Positions 31,823-42,239 of a DNA stretch of 64,000 nucleotides are shown here, one piece after another. The notes below the pieces were generated by a model. That model ran no database searches. It was given only the letters and a program-made list of their open reading frames with translations, and was not told the DNA's origin. Position 1 is the first letter of the stretch, and each line of letters begins with the position of its first letter. The stretch comes from Isochrysis galbana (lineage: Eukaryota > Haptophyta > Isochrysidales > Isochrysidaceae). The stretch is from the NCBI GenBank assembly GCA_018136815.1, contig CM030932.1, positions 5,866,407-5,930,406 of the forward strand, given 5' to 3'. Both the position numbers and the translations under genes were made by a program.

Positions 31823-33100
31823 GAAAGTCGCGTTCCGTCAAAAGAGGACCGGGTGGTTTTTCAACATATCTGTTTTCTTTTTAGTTATTAACAACAGTGG
31901 TACAAAACAAAGCTAATCACGCTTGCCCCCCCCTCCCCCCCCCCCCCGCTTTCCTCTCAACACGCAGTGACTCTCCCCAGCTATGCGTGTTGAGTTTTCA
32001 TCTTCTTCGTCTTTTTCTCACACCCCTCTTCCTCGATGGCGACGATGTCGTTCGGCTGATCTTGGATGGCGAGATCTGTGATGCGTGAGAGGACGCTTGG
32101 TCGGTCCTGCATGTAGAGCTTGCCCGCTGTTCGGCGCACTTGCGCCATGGGATTCGTTTCAGCGTACGCGACCGCCATGATGTATTCCATGCAGAGGTAC
32201 GCGACGGCGGCCTCGTCTCCAATGTACTTGGTCTTGGGGATCCTGTCGTACTCGTCGGAGTAGTCGCCGACGAGCATGAGGGTTGCCTTGCACCAACGGC
32301 CCATGTATGGCTCGATGAGTGCCCACATCGACGGGTAGCGTTCCTTGGCCAGATCTACGCGGAAGTCTCCACATCCACGGCCCATGCCAGAGGCTGTGAC
32401 GAGCAGCATCGCCAGGATGGCACCGCCCATGCCCTCCTCCATGTGTTCGCAGAACCTGAAGGCTGGGGTGCGGATCTCCTCGTAGGTGCGCTGACCAAGT
32501 CGCTTGGCGATGTAGACAAAGTACTGGCCCATGTCGAAAGGAGCGAGGAGGGTTGTGGAGGAGGAAGAGGAGAGTGAAGCGGAGGGGAGGACCCCAGAGT
32601 TTCGCCAGATGCGTGTGGATCGGTCCCCCCTGCGGGGGCGCCGTGCGTGTGCATGGAAGTTTCCGCACGCCGTCATGGATGCACATAAGGTGGCCGTGTC
32701 GAGGGAGTCGAACGAAGCCAGCGAGCAGGTGCACGAGAGGAGAGGACGGAGGACCGTACGGATGCGCGCCGAGTCGCCACCATCGTGAGGAAGACGAGGC
32801 CGAGGAGAGAGCTGGAGGGTGAGCGAGGAGGGAGGAGGGAGACAGGCAGTAGGAGCCTTCTCACTCTGGTAGGCCGATGAGAGGGGGAGGGGAAGAGGGG
32901 GGAACCCCCGGGGGCGGGAGAGAGAGAGAGAGAGCCGTTTACGTTAATGTTCTCGTCATATACGGTAATAATCAACCGGTCCCAGGGGGGTGCCCCAGGG
33001 GTTCCGCCCGTCCTCCGCGCCCAGAGTTCCCCCGCGGAAAGAGTGAACGCACGGCGTGCACCTTCCTGGAAGTTGCTATGCGCACGCACGGCGCCCCCGC
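31823..33100 (-). mobile_element. TIR cargo element, copy B (right end truncated)
   Basis: Starts AAAGTCGCGTTCCGTCAAAAG then AGGACCGGGTGG. It is inserted in a satellite unit, which resumes at about 33096 (GTGGCCCCTGTG). It holds the cargo ORF on minus, a CT/GA-rich stretch, and the block CCCCCGCGGAAAGAGTGAACG / ATGCGCACGCACGGCGCCCC shared with copy C, but the right terminal repeat is missing. Confidence 0.7.
31981..32532 (-). CDS. cargo gene, copy B: MGQYF-type protein, unknown function
   Basis: 183 residues, no internal stop. MGQYFVYIAKRLGQRTYEEI start, GMGRGCGDFRVDLAKERYPS, MGRWCKATLMLVGDYSDEYD, then a helical C-terminal half and a basic tail (EKKTKKMKTQHA). It differs from copy C by a handful of substitutions and a short deletion near DIVAIEEEG. 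Substitutions with the frame kept suggest the ORF was functional when copied. The longer open frame up to 32676 includes GC-rich palindrome sequence and is less likely to be translated. Confidence 0.6.
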   Translation of the reverse strand: MGQYFVYIAKRLGQRTYEEIRTPAFRFCEHMEEGMGGAILAMLLVTASGMGRGCGDFRVDLAKERYPSMWALIEPYMGRWCKATLMLVGDYSDEYDRIPKTKYIGDEAAVAYLCMEYIMAVAYAETNPMAQVRRTAGKLYMQDRPSVLSRITDLAIQDQPNDIVAIEEEGCEKKTKKMKTQHA

Positions 33101-33104
33101 GGGG

Positions 33105-33600
33105 TGGCCCCTGTGTATTTGGTGCCTGGCGGGGCCCCCCATCCAGGTGGATCATCGAAATCGGGCACGCAGCGCGCCCGGACTCAGTTCGAAGTTGGGC
33201 TCTCCGGGCCTCACTCGGCGACGGCTCAACGTTCAAAGGGCGCCACGGATGGCTGATTTCGACGAGGTTTCGGCGCGCGGCCTGCCCGATTGGCGTGACT
33301 GTGTGGGTGGTCCCTGTGTATTTGGTATCTGGCGGGGGCCCCCATCCAGGTGGATCATCGAAATCGGCCATGCACCGCGCCCGGTCTCGATTTGTAGTTG
33401 GGCTCTCCAGGCCTCACTCGGAGACGTTGGACGCTCAGCGGGTGGCTGATTTCGACGAGGTTTCTGCGCGCGGCCTGCCCGATTGGCGTGACTGTGCGGG
33501 TGGCCCCAGTGTATTTGGTGTATGGCTGGGCCCCCCATCTTGATGGATCGTCGAAAACGGGCATGCACCGCGCCCGGTCTCGATTTGAAGTTGAGCTCTT
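33105..33600 (+). repeat. satellite-like tandem units (right block)
   Basis: Continuation of the 31465 array after copy B. Unit starts are at 33141, 33344 and 33537, with period 193-203 bp. Confidence 0.8.
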
Positions 33601-33808
33601 TCAGCCCTTTCCGACTTTAGCGTCTTTCGTCAATATTTGCTTACGTTTTGTTGTGGGGGCCCAAGGGGGAGGTCTGGGTCCCAATGGGGCCCGGATATGT
33701 GTTTGTTGGGTGTATTGGAAACTTTCTACCGAAAAAAATTCTGAAATTTCCTTAACCGTGAGATGGTCATTTTTTCACCCCTAATAAAAAAACCCTGTTT
33801 GACCGCCC

Positions 33809-34058
33809 TAAGGCCAAATACACGTGTATTTGGCTGTATTTTAACCGCGTCCTAGGTTGTAGGCCTCGAATGTATTTGCAATATGTTTCGCCGGAAGCCA
33901 AATATCCGTATTTGGCCGTATTTGCATGCCCCAGCATCGTGTTTCCCATCTGGGATGACTAGTGGCAATAGCGGCACTAACATTCAGTTATTTTTATCAT
34001 AGGAGTGCTGCATGAGTCAAGATGAAAACCTGAAAACCAGCCGCTGCGAGCCGGCCGG
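33809..34058. repeat. GTATTTGG-type repeat remnant and GH63 5' flank
   Basis: Several (C)CAAATAC / GTATTTGG motifs in both orientations and a terminal GTGTTTCCCATCTGGG (33939 on), close to the end of the 21521-22458 element (TATTTCCCATCT). Probably a relative of that element. Confidence 0.5.
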
Positions 34059-36906
34059 ATGGTGTTTTCGATCGCCGGACTGGCGGCTGGACTCGCCGCC
34101 GCCACTCTTCGCGTTGACACGTACGCGAGGTGCATGAGCAGCGGGCCGCCGGTGCAGACATTCTCCGTTCGATCAGGTGACATTCACCTTCATGCCTTTG
34201 GCTGTCTAGCAGAGGTGACTGGAGTGCTGCATGCGGTTCCAGCTGATTACATGTTTGCATGTGAGATGACGGGAGGGCAGAACGTCTTCGTATGGGTGGA
34301 CGATCACCTAATTTGTCACTCCCAGTCAATGTTCGGGCAGCAAGAATTGTCGGATGTCGACGGTGCCGTAGCAAATCCGATCGAGGTCAGGGCGAAGCAG
34401 ATGGGTGGAGACATAGTTGCTCTGCCTTTTGTTGCGCACATCTACGCTGCGAGCAACAATTCCTCGGGTGACATGACGTCTTCTTATGATGCATGGGTGT
34501 CCGTACGATGGGCACGACTTCACGAGCCTCTCGATGCTGGCACAATAGTTCCAACTTCCCCGCTGCCTGACTTGTGTCTTTCTCCATTGTCGCCAGCCCT
34601 TGAGGTGCAGCGGCGTGAACTTCAACGTGAAGCTGCATCCGGCTGGAGAATGTGGACAAATAATCTCCTCAGCATAGTGCGGCTGCCCCATTCCATCGCC
34701 TTGACGACGTCCTTTTGTGCAATTACATTAGGCCAGTGTTTGCTTCACACTCATGTTGAAGATACCTCGGCCATCGTGCGAATTGGGCCGAATGCTGTTG
34801 ACGGATCGTATGCACAATTCTACGTCAGCTATTGTGGTATCAACATATCAATTTCGACTGTCGGTGGAAATCGCCCACTTCGCGTGCTGATCGAGCCCGT
34901 TGGATGCGGGAATGCAGGCAATCTCATGCGTCCGGGCGAGATGGGCGAGCTTGCCCCTCGGAACCCGGTGAATTGCTCAGATTTTCTCATGGTTGGATCA
35001 CTACGATATGTATGGCAGCGGCTTGGAAGGGCTTTTGTGAACGAGGATGCTTCATTCATATTTCAACCCGCTGGTTTTCTTCACCCAGGTATCCTTCGTC
35101 CTACGCGCAAGCCCATCAGATCGGTTCCTGTGCCATCCCCCTTGGACTCGGAGCCACATGCTGTCTGGAGCTTTGCTGAAGGCGCAATTGGCCTATCAGA
35201 AGTGCCAGAGGGACACCTTGGCTTGAGCCTGAGCCAAGTTCGGCAAGAAGTCGCTGCGGCGGCGGCGGCGGAGGCAGCAGCTAGCGCAACATTCGGCGAT
35301 GCAGCAGAGATTAAGGAGGCAGTGCAGGCTGCAGTGATGTGGAACACCATCTACACGCCGGCCGAGTACGGCCCTACTCTACCCGTCTCACGAGCGTGGG
35401 ACTTTATTCCTGGGAAACATGATTCTGATTGGGCATATGTGCTTTTCGATTGGGACAACTTTTTTGCTTCATACATGATGTCTCTCGATCCTAGGCCAGC
35501 AGCAAAATCCCTGTCTTATTCCAACCTCATACAAGTGGTGCGATCTCGGACTTCGCGAGGCTTTGTTCCAAATTACTCAGCCGGCGGTTCCAAGTCTGTT
35601 GACCGCTCTGAGCCACCTGTTGGCGCTCGAGTACTCCTCGAACTCTATCGACGTTACGGTGACATTTGGATAGTCCGCTTGCTGTATAACGACCTGCGAG
35701 CATGGTCAGATTGGTTTTTACGGTACAGGGCTGATGGCCCCTTCGGCATCATATCTCTCGGGTCGGACACGATAAGCGGCTACCAAGATGTTTCCGCAGG
35801 CACAATGCAGGGTGCACGGTATGAGTCCGGTCTGGACAATTCGCCCATGTGAGCATCATGAGTGGAACTTGTGCAGCTTACTTGGTGATCTAGATGGCTT
35901 GCTGCGATGAGACGTGCAAAGATGTGGTAGCTGTTGTTTTGACCCGCCTGGGATGACCTGCATGACCCATGGATGCACACGTTGCTTGCCTTGTAGGTAC
36001 GATGGCGAGTTCTTCAACAAATCTATCCGCCGACATGGTTCAGTATCTGTCGGCTTGATGGAGTTGAGCGATGTTGGATTCGCATCGCTTTTCACCCAAG
36101 AGGCGGAAGCCCTTGCACAACTTGCGGCCATAATTGGGCTCGACGACGAGGTTGCCGTCATGTTGCAACGAGCTGATGAGCAACGAAGACAAATTGCCAA
36201 TCATTTGTGGGACGAAGAATCCAGTGCGTTTGTCAACAAGTTCCACAACGGTTCCTTCTACCGGTACGCGCATTTACGTTGAGCATTGTTCGTTGAGCGT
36301 TGGCCGATCCTCGAAATAATGCCAAGGATCTCACACGTCGACAAACCTGAAATGCCGGATCTAACGCTTGTTCCCTCTTCCATGCATCCCATCCACAGGC
36401 GGATATCTCCAACCTCTTTCTACGCACTTGGGGCGAGGGCAGCGAGCGACAAGCAGGCAGCACTTCTAGTCTCTAGCTGGCTGCTGAACGCGACCCGTTT
36501 CTGCATAGCACCGGATGGGAACATGAGTATGAACACTGATGTTTGCTATTGGGGTCTTCCTTCAATATCGGCCTCGGACCCTGCCTTCCCGCCGCTTGGC
36601 TATTGGCGAGGTTTTGTCTGGGGGCCGATGGCGTTGTTAGTTTATTGGAGCTTACTCGAATACGACCACATCTCAACGATTCGCGTGGCACGCAAAGCAC
36701 TCTGCAAACAAATGACGGCCCTCATGGTTTCACAATGGCGACGGAATAGACACATTTGCGAAAATTTCAGCCCTCATCGGGATGCGACGGATTGCACGGG
36801 AACGAAATTCTATCATTGGGGCGCACTGACCGGATTGATCAGTGTGCTCGAGGAGGGCCACTATTCCCCATTGTCTAAAAATTTCGCAGCTCTTTCCGCG
36901 TTGTAG
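34059..36906 (+). CDS. GH63-family glycosidase, three exons, secreted
   Basis: Exons 34059-35848, 35997-36263, 36399-36906; introns 35849-35996 (GTGAGC...TTGTAG) and 36264-36398 (GTACGC...CCACAG); 854 residues. The splices rebuild GLDNSPM|YDGEFFN and SFYR|RISPTSFYALG, both family motifs. GH63 includes ER glucosidase I (N-glycan trimming) and mannosylglycerate/bacterial glucosidases. The catalytic (alpha/alpha)6 domain begins near 430 (MWNTIYTPAEYGP, FDWDNFFASYMMSLDP, YQDVSAGTMQGARYESGLDN) and ends with YWRGFVWGPMALLVYWSL and KFYHWGALTGL. The first 25 residues form a signal peptide (FSIAGLAAGLAAATL). Residues ~40-170 (HLHAFGCLAEVTG...NVFVWVDDHLICH) look PA14-like, so it may bind sugar outside the barrel. 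It is not a clear glucosidase I; substrate unknown. Confidence 0.82.
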
Positions 36907-37295
36907 CGGTGCAAGCACCATGAGTATGAGCAAAGATGTGGAAACCCGTGAGTGATGAGTGACTTGTAGGGACCATTGGAGAGAGAAAGAATGTATGTCA
37001 AAGGGCAGGATAAATATTTTTGGGTTTCTTGAGCGCCTGGGCTCTGCAGCTCACGCTTTGAGCTTTCTGGGGACATTTGTTCATTCAGGTTTTACAGAAC
37101 AACTATCAGTAAACTGATAGCGGATAGGGTCATGGAGCGCGGCGCCGCTCAAGTCGCGTTCCGTCAAAAGAGGGCCAGGTGATTTTTTTGTCATCCATAT
37201 ACTCTTGTTTTCTTTTTAGGTAGCCACACTAATATTAGCGGTACAAAGCTAATCACGCTCCCCCCCGCTCCTCTTAACACGCGGTGACTCCCCAG

Positions 37296-37862
37296 CTACG
37301 CGGGCTGAGTTTTCATCTTCTTCGTCTTTTTCTCACATCCCTCTTCCACGTCGTTCTCCTGGCAGGCGACGATGTCGCTCGGCTGATCTTGGATGGTGAG
37401 GTCCGTGATGCGTGAGAGGATGTCGCTTGGCCGGTTCTCCATGTAGAGCTTGCCAGCTGCTCGGCGCACTTGCACCATGGGATTCGTTTCAGCGTACGCG
37501 ACCGCCATGATGTATTCCATGCAGAGGTACGCGACGGCGGCCTCGTCTCCAATGTACTTGGTCTTGGGGATCCTGTCGTACTCGTCGGAGTAGTCGCCGA
37601 CGAGCATGAGGGTTGCCTTGCACCAACGGCCCATGTATGGCTCGATGAGTGCCCACATCGACGGGTAGCGTTCCTTGGCCAAATCCACGCGGAAGTCTCC
37701 ACATCCACGGCCCATGCCGGAGGCTGTGACGAGCAGCATCGCCAGGATGGCACCGCCCATGCCCTCCTCCATGTGTTCGCAGAACCTGAAGGCTGGGGTG
37801 CGGATCTCCTCGTAGGTGCGGTGACCGAGTCGCTTGGCGATGAAGACAAAGTACTGGCCCAT
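37296..37862 (-). CDS. cargo gene, copy C: MGQYF-type protein, unknown function
   Basis: 188 residues, uninterrupted: MGQYFVFIAKRLGHRTYEEI, RGCGDFRVDLAKERYPSMW, MGRWCKATLMLVGDYSDEYD, DEAAVAYLCMEYIMAVAYAE, basic end KKTKKMKTQPA. It reads toward the left terminal repeat, as in copy B. Codon third positions are GC-rich like host genes. The closest family I recall is the uncharacterised MGQYW/VGDY group (see copy A). If so, this is a host or bacterial gene captured by a transposon. Confidence 0.62.
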   Translation of the reverse strand: MGQYFVFIAKRLGHRTYEEIRTPAFRFCEHMEEGMGGAILAMLLVTASGMGRGCGDFRVDLAKERYPSMWALIEPYMGRWCKATLMLVGDYSDEYDRIPKTKYIGDEAAVAYLCMEYIMAVAYAETNPMVQVRRAAGKLYMENRPSDILSRITDLTIQDQPSDIVACQENDVEEGCEKKTKKMKTQPA

Positions 37863-38321
37863 GTCGAAGGAGCGAGGAGGGCTGTGGAGGAGGAAGAGGA
37901 GGAGAGTGAAGCGGGGGGAGGAGGACCCCGGAGTTTCGCCAGATGCGTGTGGATGGGTCCCCCCGCGGGGGCGCCGTGCGTGTGCATGGAAGTTTCCGCA
38001 CGCCGTCACGGATGCGCATAAAGGGTTTCGGCAGGCGCACGCCGTGCGCATGATGAGTGGCAATCACATGTCACCAGAGCCCCCCCCCGCGGGGGCGCCG
38101 TGCGTGTGCATGGAAGTTTCCGCACGCCGTCACGCATGCTGAGATTTCTCTCGGGGCCCCCGCAACCATCTGTTTACGTTAATGTTATCGTCATATACTG
38201 TAAAAGTTTCTCGGTCCCAGGGGGTGGCCCCGAGGTTCCCGGCCGCACTCCGCGCCCAGAGTTCCCCCGCGGAAAGAGTGAACGCACGGCGTGCACCTTC
38301 ATAGTAGGCGAAAAAGTTGTT

Positions 38322-38630
38322 ATGCGCACGCACGGCGCCCCCGCGGGGGGAACCGAGGCACATCGCGCCGTGCGCATCCACGGCGTGCACATGGGTGATT
38401 GCAACTCATCACACCCTTCCCCTGAGACATCTCTCTTATACTGCGTGTTTATGTAATTGTGAACCGCAGAGAAACAAGCTGATATGCGCACGCACGGCGC
38501 CCCCGCGGGGGGAACCGAGGCACATTGCGCCGTGCGCATCCACGGCGTGCACATGGGTGATTGCAACTCATCACACCCTTCCCCTGAGACATCTCTCTTA
38601 TACTGCATGTTTATGTAATTGTTAACCTGG
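38322..38630 (+). repeat. 162-bp tandem duplication, subterminal array of copy C
   Basis: Two units starting ATGCGCACGCACGGCGCC, nearly identical to GACATCTCTCTTATACTGC and TTTATGTAATTGT. Related to the 160-bp array at 62904-63335. Confidence 0.9.
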
Positions 38631-38683
38631 TCCTCTTTTGACGGAACGCGATGAACCTGGTCCTCTTTTGACGGAACCCGACT

Positions 38684-39250
38684 TCAGGGCCGAGCGTCCA
38701 TGAAGGCCGACCGACAGGCCGGACACAAGAAGGCCAGTAGGCCGCATTCCGGCTGTCGCCCCATTCCCGCCTGAGCGGTTCTCGACGTATCTGCCGAGTT
38801 GGCGAAAATTAAAGCGCAGCATAGTTTTGTAAATCTTTCTATGGTCTTTATCAGGATCGACTCTTCCGAGAAGGTCGCGTTGTCGTAGTGGATTTTGTAA
38901 AAGTCTGTTATGATGTATCTCCACGCTAACATGTATAATATTGCTAGTGCTTTAGAGCAGGAGCCATCAGGGTGTATGAAAAGTCTATCCACGGTTGCTT
39001 TCTCTTGAGGTTCATTTGGCGTGCCGGGGTGCCGGGCTAGGTTGTCTAGGGTGTCGAAAATGTTGTTCAGTCGCGGGCACTCCCCCAAGTGTGCGGACGC
39101 GGCCGCTTCGACAGCGACTGCTCCGTGGGGGCTGGGGGGCCGCCCTCGGCGGGGGGCCCGAAAGAGAGGGAGGGGGCGGCGGCGCGCTCCATGGCAACTG
39201 ACTATAAAGTTAGTTGGTTCGGCCGCAGCTAGCTGAGACAAACGAACCAC
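38684..39250 (-). CDS. hypothetical protein next to copy C
   Basis: 188 residues. The middle (NNIFDTLDNLARHPGTPN, LFIHPDGSCSKALAILYMLA, WRYIITDFYKIHYDNATFSE) is complex and coding-like; the N-terminal third is a GC-rich Arg/Pro stretch and may not be exon. No family recognised. It could be a fragment of a retroelement or host exon. The stop lies inside the copy C terminal repeat, so the original 3' end was probably displaced. Confidence 0.4.
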   Translation of the reverse strand: MVRLSQLAAAEPTNFIVSCHGARRRPLPLFRAPRRGRPPSPHGAVAVEAAASAHLGECPRLNNIFDTLDNLARHPGTPNEPQEKATVDRLFIHPDGSCSKALAILYMLAWRYIITDFYKIHYDNATFSEESILIKTIERFTKLCCALIFANSADTSRTAQAGMGRQPECGLLAFLCPACRSAFMDARP

Positions 39251-39376
39251 ATACTAGTAGCTGTTTTTTGATTGCTTGAGTCAAAGCTCCAAAATTTCCT
39301 AAGAAATTATGATATAAGCGAGGGTGTGAATCACGCGAGGAGCAGCTGCTATCCATGCCACCAATCCGTCGAAACA

Positions 39377-40150
39377 TCACAGACGAGAACGTAGTGATAG
39401 ACTGTTGGGCCGTCCCCAGCATTCTGGCTCCTCGTGTAATCGTAGGCCAAAGAGATGAGTGCATGCCCACCAATGGGTTGTCCGCGGCAGCAGAGTCACA
39501 CTTCTTGGTGGTAACATCTCCGTCCAGAAAGCCGTGTGAGGAGTATGCACCAAATCGTATTCTGCAACCACCACCCTCATCGCCCCTGTCGGCCCTAGTC
39601 TTCGAGCAATGGATTCGACACATTTGGGAGTCAATCCATAGGTTGGCGTGGTTCTCACCACATTGAAAATTGGGTGTGGAATCTGCTTCGCTAGGGTTGA
39701 GCAGAGCCAGAACGGAGCGTTCCATACTGGCTCAGGCAGCCCCGCTGGTGCGATCAGAGTCAATCTCGCAACACGCTCTGGTCGGCGCAGTGCATAGAGC
39801 ATGGACAATGCACCGCCAAGTGAGCACCCGGCAACGGCAAGCGGTGGTCCACTGTCCCATTGCAGATGCGCCAGAAGGACTTCTAGGCCATCAAGCCAGC
39901 CGCTGGGACTCATCTGCAAGCCCAACTCCACAGCTGAGGGGGAGTGGCCATGATGTGGCCAGTCAACTAGAAGTACATCATGCCCTTTGCAGCTTAAGGC
40001 GCTTGCGACTTGCAGCCAACTGGTGCAATCCTGGAGCCATCCATGGAGAAGGACGACGCGAAGGAAGGGGCCTTGATTTGTCGCTTTTCTAGTTGGCTCA
40101 GGGGCAGAGCGTATCACCGCATGGAATAAGAGCGGCTGCCGGGCACTCAT
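39377..40150 (-). CDS. alpha/beta hydrolase
   Basis: 257 residues. Oxyanion-hole motif VVLLHGW at 32-38, LVDWPHHGHS at 61-70, nucleophile elbow GCSLGG with Ser110, acid Asp199 in VVVAEYDLVHTP, and His226 in TTHWW, giving a complete Ser-Asp-His triad in canonical order. The cap is short. It probably hydrolyses an ester or similar small substrate; class not determinable. No targeting peptide is obvious. The last ~25 residues (after THLFG) are unlike the family and may run into an intron or 3' UTR. Confidence 0.8.
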   Translation of the reverse strand: MSARQPLLFHAVIRSAPEPTRKATNQGPFLRVVLLHGWLQDCTSWLQVASALSCKGHDVLLVDWPHHGHSPSAVELGLQMSPSGWLDGLEVLLAHLQWDSGPPLAVAGCSLGGALSMLYALRRPERVARLTLIAPAGLPEPVWNAPFWLCSTLAKQIPHPIFNVVRTTPTYGLTPKCVESIARRLGPTGAMRVVVAEYDLVHTPHTAFWTEMLPPRSVTLLPRTTHWWACTHLFGLRLHEEPECWGRPNSLSLRSRL

Positions 40151-40716
40151 TGTGGGCCCCCGAAAAGGTGCCGACGAGCCCGACGTGCGCCGACTGACCA
40201 GCGGCGTCTGATCCCATACGTCCTCTCAATTGACGTTCTCATAAGGGTATACGCCGAATAACCTAGAGCGAATCATCTCTCAATTGACGTTCTGGGTTCA
40301 CGTAAGCTAGAGATCTCCCTTCTTTCCGTGTGGAGAGCACAGGAACCGCACAACCGCACTGGGCTGATTCGGCCTAGCCGAGTCATTCACTACAATAGGC
40401 TCGAGCGCCTCCACAAGCCAAGGAGCTTGCATTGCTGCGAGTTGGCCCCACCCGCTACGTAGCAATAGCTTCCGCCTATGTCTATGTCCTCCATTAGCAA
40501 CCACCTTTTATAAGTGGGGGTCAATGGGGGGCCTCGCGCCCCCCTCTCTCCATTGCGGACACGGACACCCCCTGGGACAGGCCCGTACAATCAACCTCAG
40601 CCCCTGCCTCTTGGTAGGGGCTGGGCACTCAACAATCTGCAATCTGTCCCAGACCCCAGACCCCCCGTGGGCGCGGGTCGTCGGGTCGTGAGCCGCACTC
40701 CCACGCCAGCGTTGTA
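40151..40716. other. intergenic, no gene
   Basis: CTCTCAATTGACGTTCT occurs at 40224 and 40276. Open frames here are short, overlapping on both strands and unrecognised. Confidence 0.35.
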
Positions 40717-40760
40717 GGGCGGTCAAACATGGGTTTTTAGTAGTTAGCAGGGGTAAGAAG
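40717..40760 (+). repeat. left end of GGGCGGTCAAACA-type TA element, no partner
   Basis: TA|GGGCGGTCAAACATGGGTTT. No matching right end found before 44000, so this is truncated. Confidence 0.55.
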
Positions 40761-40959
40761 ATGAAGATGACCTTCTCAGGAATGAGAAATTTTGAGGATT
40801 TTTTTCGGTGGAAAGTTCCCTATACACCCAAAACGTAACAAGCACATATCTGGGGCCCATTAGGACCAAGACCCCCCCTTGGGCCCCCACAACAAAACGT
40901 AGCCAAATACTAACAAAAGACGCTAATATCGCAAAGGGCCAAAAAGCTGAACTTCAAAT

Positions 40960-41175
40960 CGTGACCGGGCGCGGTGCGCGGTGCGTGCCCGTTTACGACG
41001 ATTCATCCGGATGGGCGGGGGGGCCGCCAGACACCAAATACACAGGGGCCACCCGGACATGAACGCCAATCGGGCGGGCCGCGCGCCGAAATCTCCTGGA
41101 AAACAGCCATCCGTGGAGCCCATTCCCATTCCACGGCTGACGTCTGACGTTTGCAAGGGAGGCCCTGAGACCCCA
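40960..41175 (-). repeat. diverged satellite-like unit
   Basis: Inverted relative to 31465: CGCCAGACACCAAATACACA, GGGGCCACCCGGACATG, CGCGCCGAAATCTCCTGG. Followed by a run of AAAACAGTG motifs (41205-41300). Confidence 0.7.
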
Positions 41176-41299
41176 AGCAACTTCGAACTAATGCCGGACC
41201 CTAGCTGTGAAAAACAGTGGGTGAGGGCTAAAAAGACATTAAAAACAGCTGTTTTTGGGAATCAAAAAAAACAGTAAAAAACAGTGCGAAAAACAGTGG

Positions 41300-42235
41300 G
41301 GCCACATATACCGCAAGGGGGCCTTTCCCCCCGCGCGGAACGCCTCCGCCTCCGCTCCTCGCTCCTCCGCGTCCTGCGTCCTACGCATACGTAGGCCGCC
41401 GCCGCCGCTGCCCCCTCCCCTCCCCTCGGCCGATGGCGAGCCGCTATCGGTGTTCACAACCCCAAGCCCACGCACGCGTCGCGATCCGCGCGCGTGGTGG
41501 TGGTGGTGGTGTGGTGGTGGCCGTGGTCCCGCGCGCACGCCGCGCTCGCGCGCGCCGCGCACGGGCGGCCCCCAGCCCCAGCCCCGCTCTAAAAAAACCT
41601 AAGATGTTGTAATAGTACTTATATGAGCTTACACTGTCAGTAACAGCTCCAAAATGCCAAACCACTGACCACTGATATCAGTTGTCAGTTTTTAGGACTA
41701 TTGTTAAAGCGAGGGTTCTACTATTAAAAGGGACTTCTTCCATCAATTACAAGCGCGGCGCGCGAACAGAACCCGCGAGGGCGGCCCAGCTCCTCCCTCC
41801 CTCGCTCTCCCCTTCACCCTCCATAGCTTCCATTCCCCCCGCTTGCCTAGCGTGCTGGCGCTCGCCTCCGACAATGAGGCGGAGGGTGGCGCCCTCACCG
41901 CGCTTGGAAGCCCGTCGCGAATCTCCCGGGCACGCTCCTGGAGTGGTCGGCTGTGGATGAAGCGGCTGCGCAAGTGGCGAGGGGCTGCCACATGGCGATG
42001 GTGCGCTCCACAGTGGCATGCAGGTAGTGGAGAGGGCGCGGCTGGCGCGGTCAGAAGTCGCACGCGCGCCCCCTCGCGCTCATTTCGGAACTGGAAGCTG
42101 GCTTAGCAGGAGTCCTCGCGCACGCGTAGGGATCGCACGAGCTAAGCTCTGGAGCAGCTGGCGCGGCAAAAGTCTCGTGCGCGCTAGCGTGGGGCCGCAC
42201 GCTCATCTCAGCAGGGAATTCAATAGCGATAGGCT
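41300..42235. other. GC-rich intergenic, no supported gene
   Basis: Overlapping Arg/Pro/Ala-rich frames on both strands (41239-42106) without motifs; a GGTGGT run near 41500. I see no gene. Confidence 0.35.
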
Positions 42236-42239
42236 CTCG

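Larger units (their letters stand above)
31375..33808. mobile_element. TA-flanked element, same family, with nested insertion
   Basis: TA|GGGCGGTCAAACAGGGGCTT at 31373 and AACCCTGTTTGACCGCCC|TA ending 33808. It contains two blocks of the ~200-bp satellite-like repeat (31465-31820 and 33105-33600) separated by cargo element copy B. Confidence 0.8.
37151..38685 (-). mobile_element. TIR cargo element, copy C (both ends present)
   Basis: Left AAGTCGCGTTCCGTCAAAAG then AGGGCCAGGTGA; right, inverted, CCTGGTCCTCTTTTGACGGA present twice in tandem (38629-38652, 38656-38685). Between lie the cargo ORF on minus (37296-37862), two GC-palindrome blocks (37961, 38084), and a 162-bp tandem duplication (38322-38483, 38484-38630) holding the CACGGCGCCCCCGCGGGG and TTGCAACTCATCACAC motifs. 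About 1.5 kb. No transposase seen; target duplication unclear. Confidence 0.75.

Noticed and set aside
31351-33543. ORFs of 100-230 residues reading GLPDWRDCVGGP-type repeats
   Set aside because: They follow satellite units across boundaries in several frames; no start or domain.
37151-38685. 8-bp target duplication for the cargo element
   Set aside because: No matching flanks found at either plausible end position, so I do not assign a superfamily.
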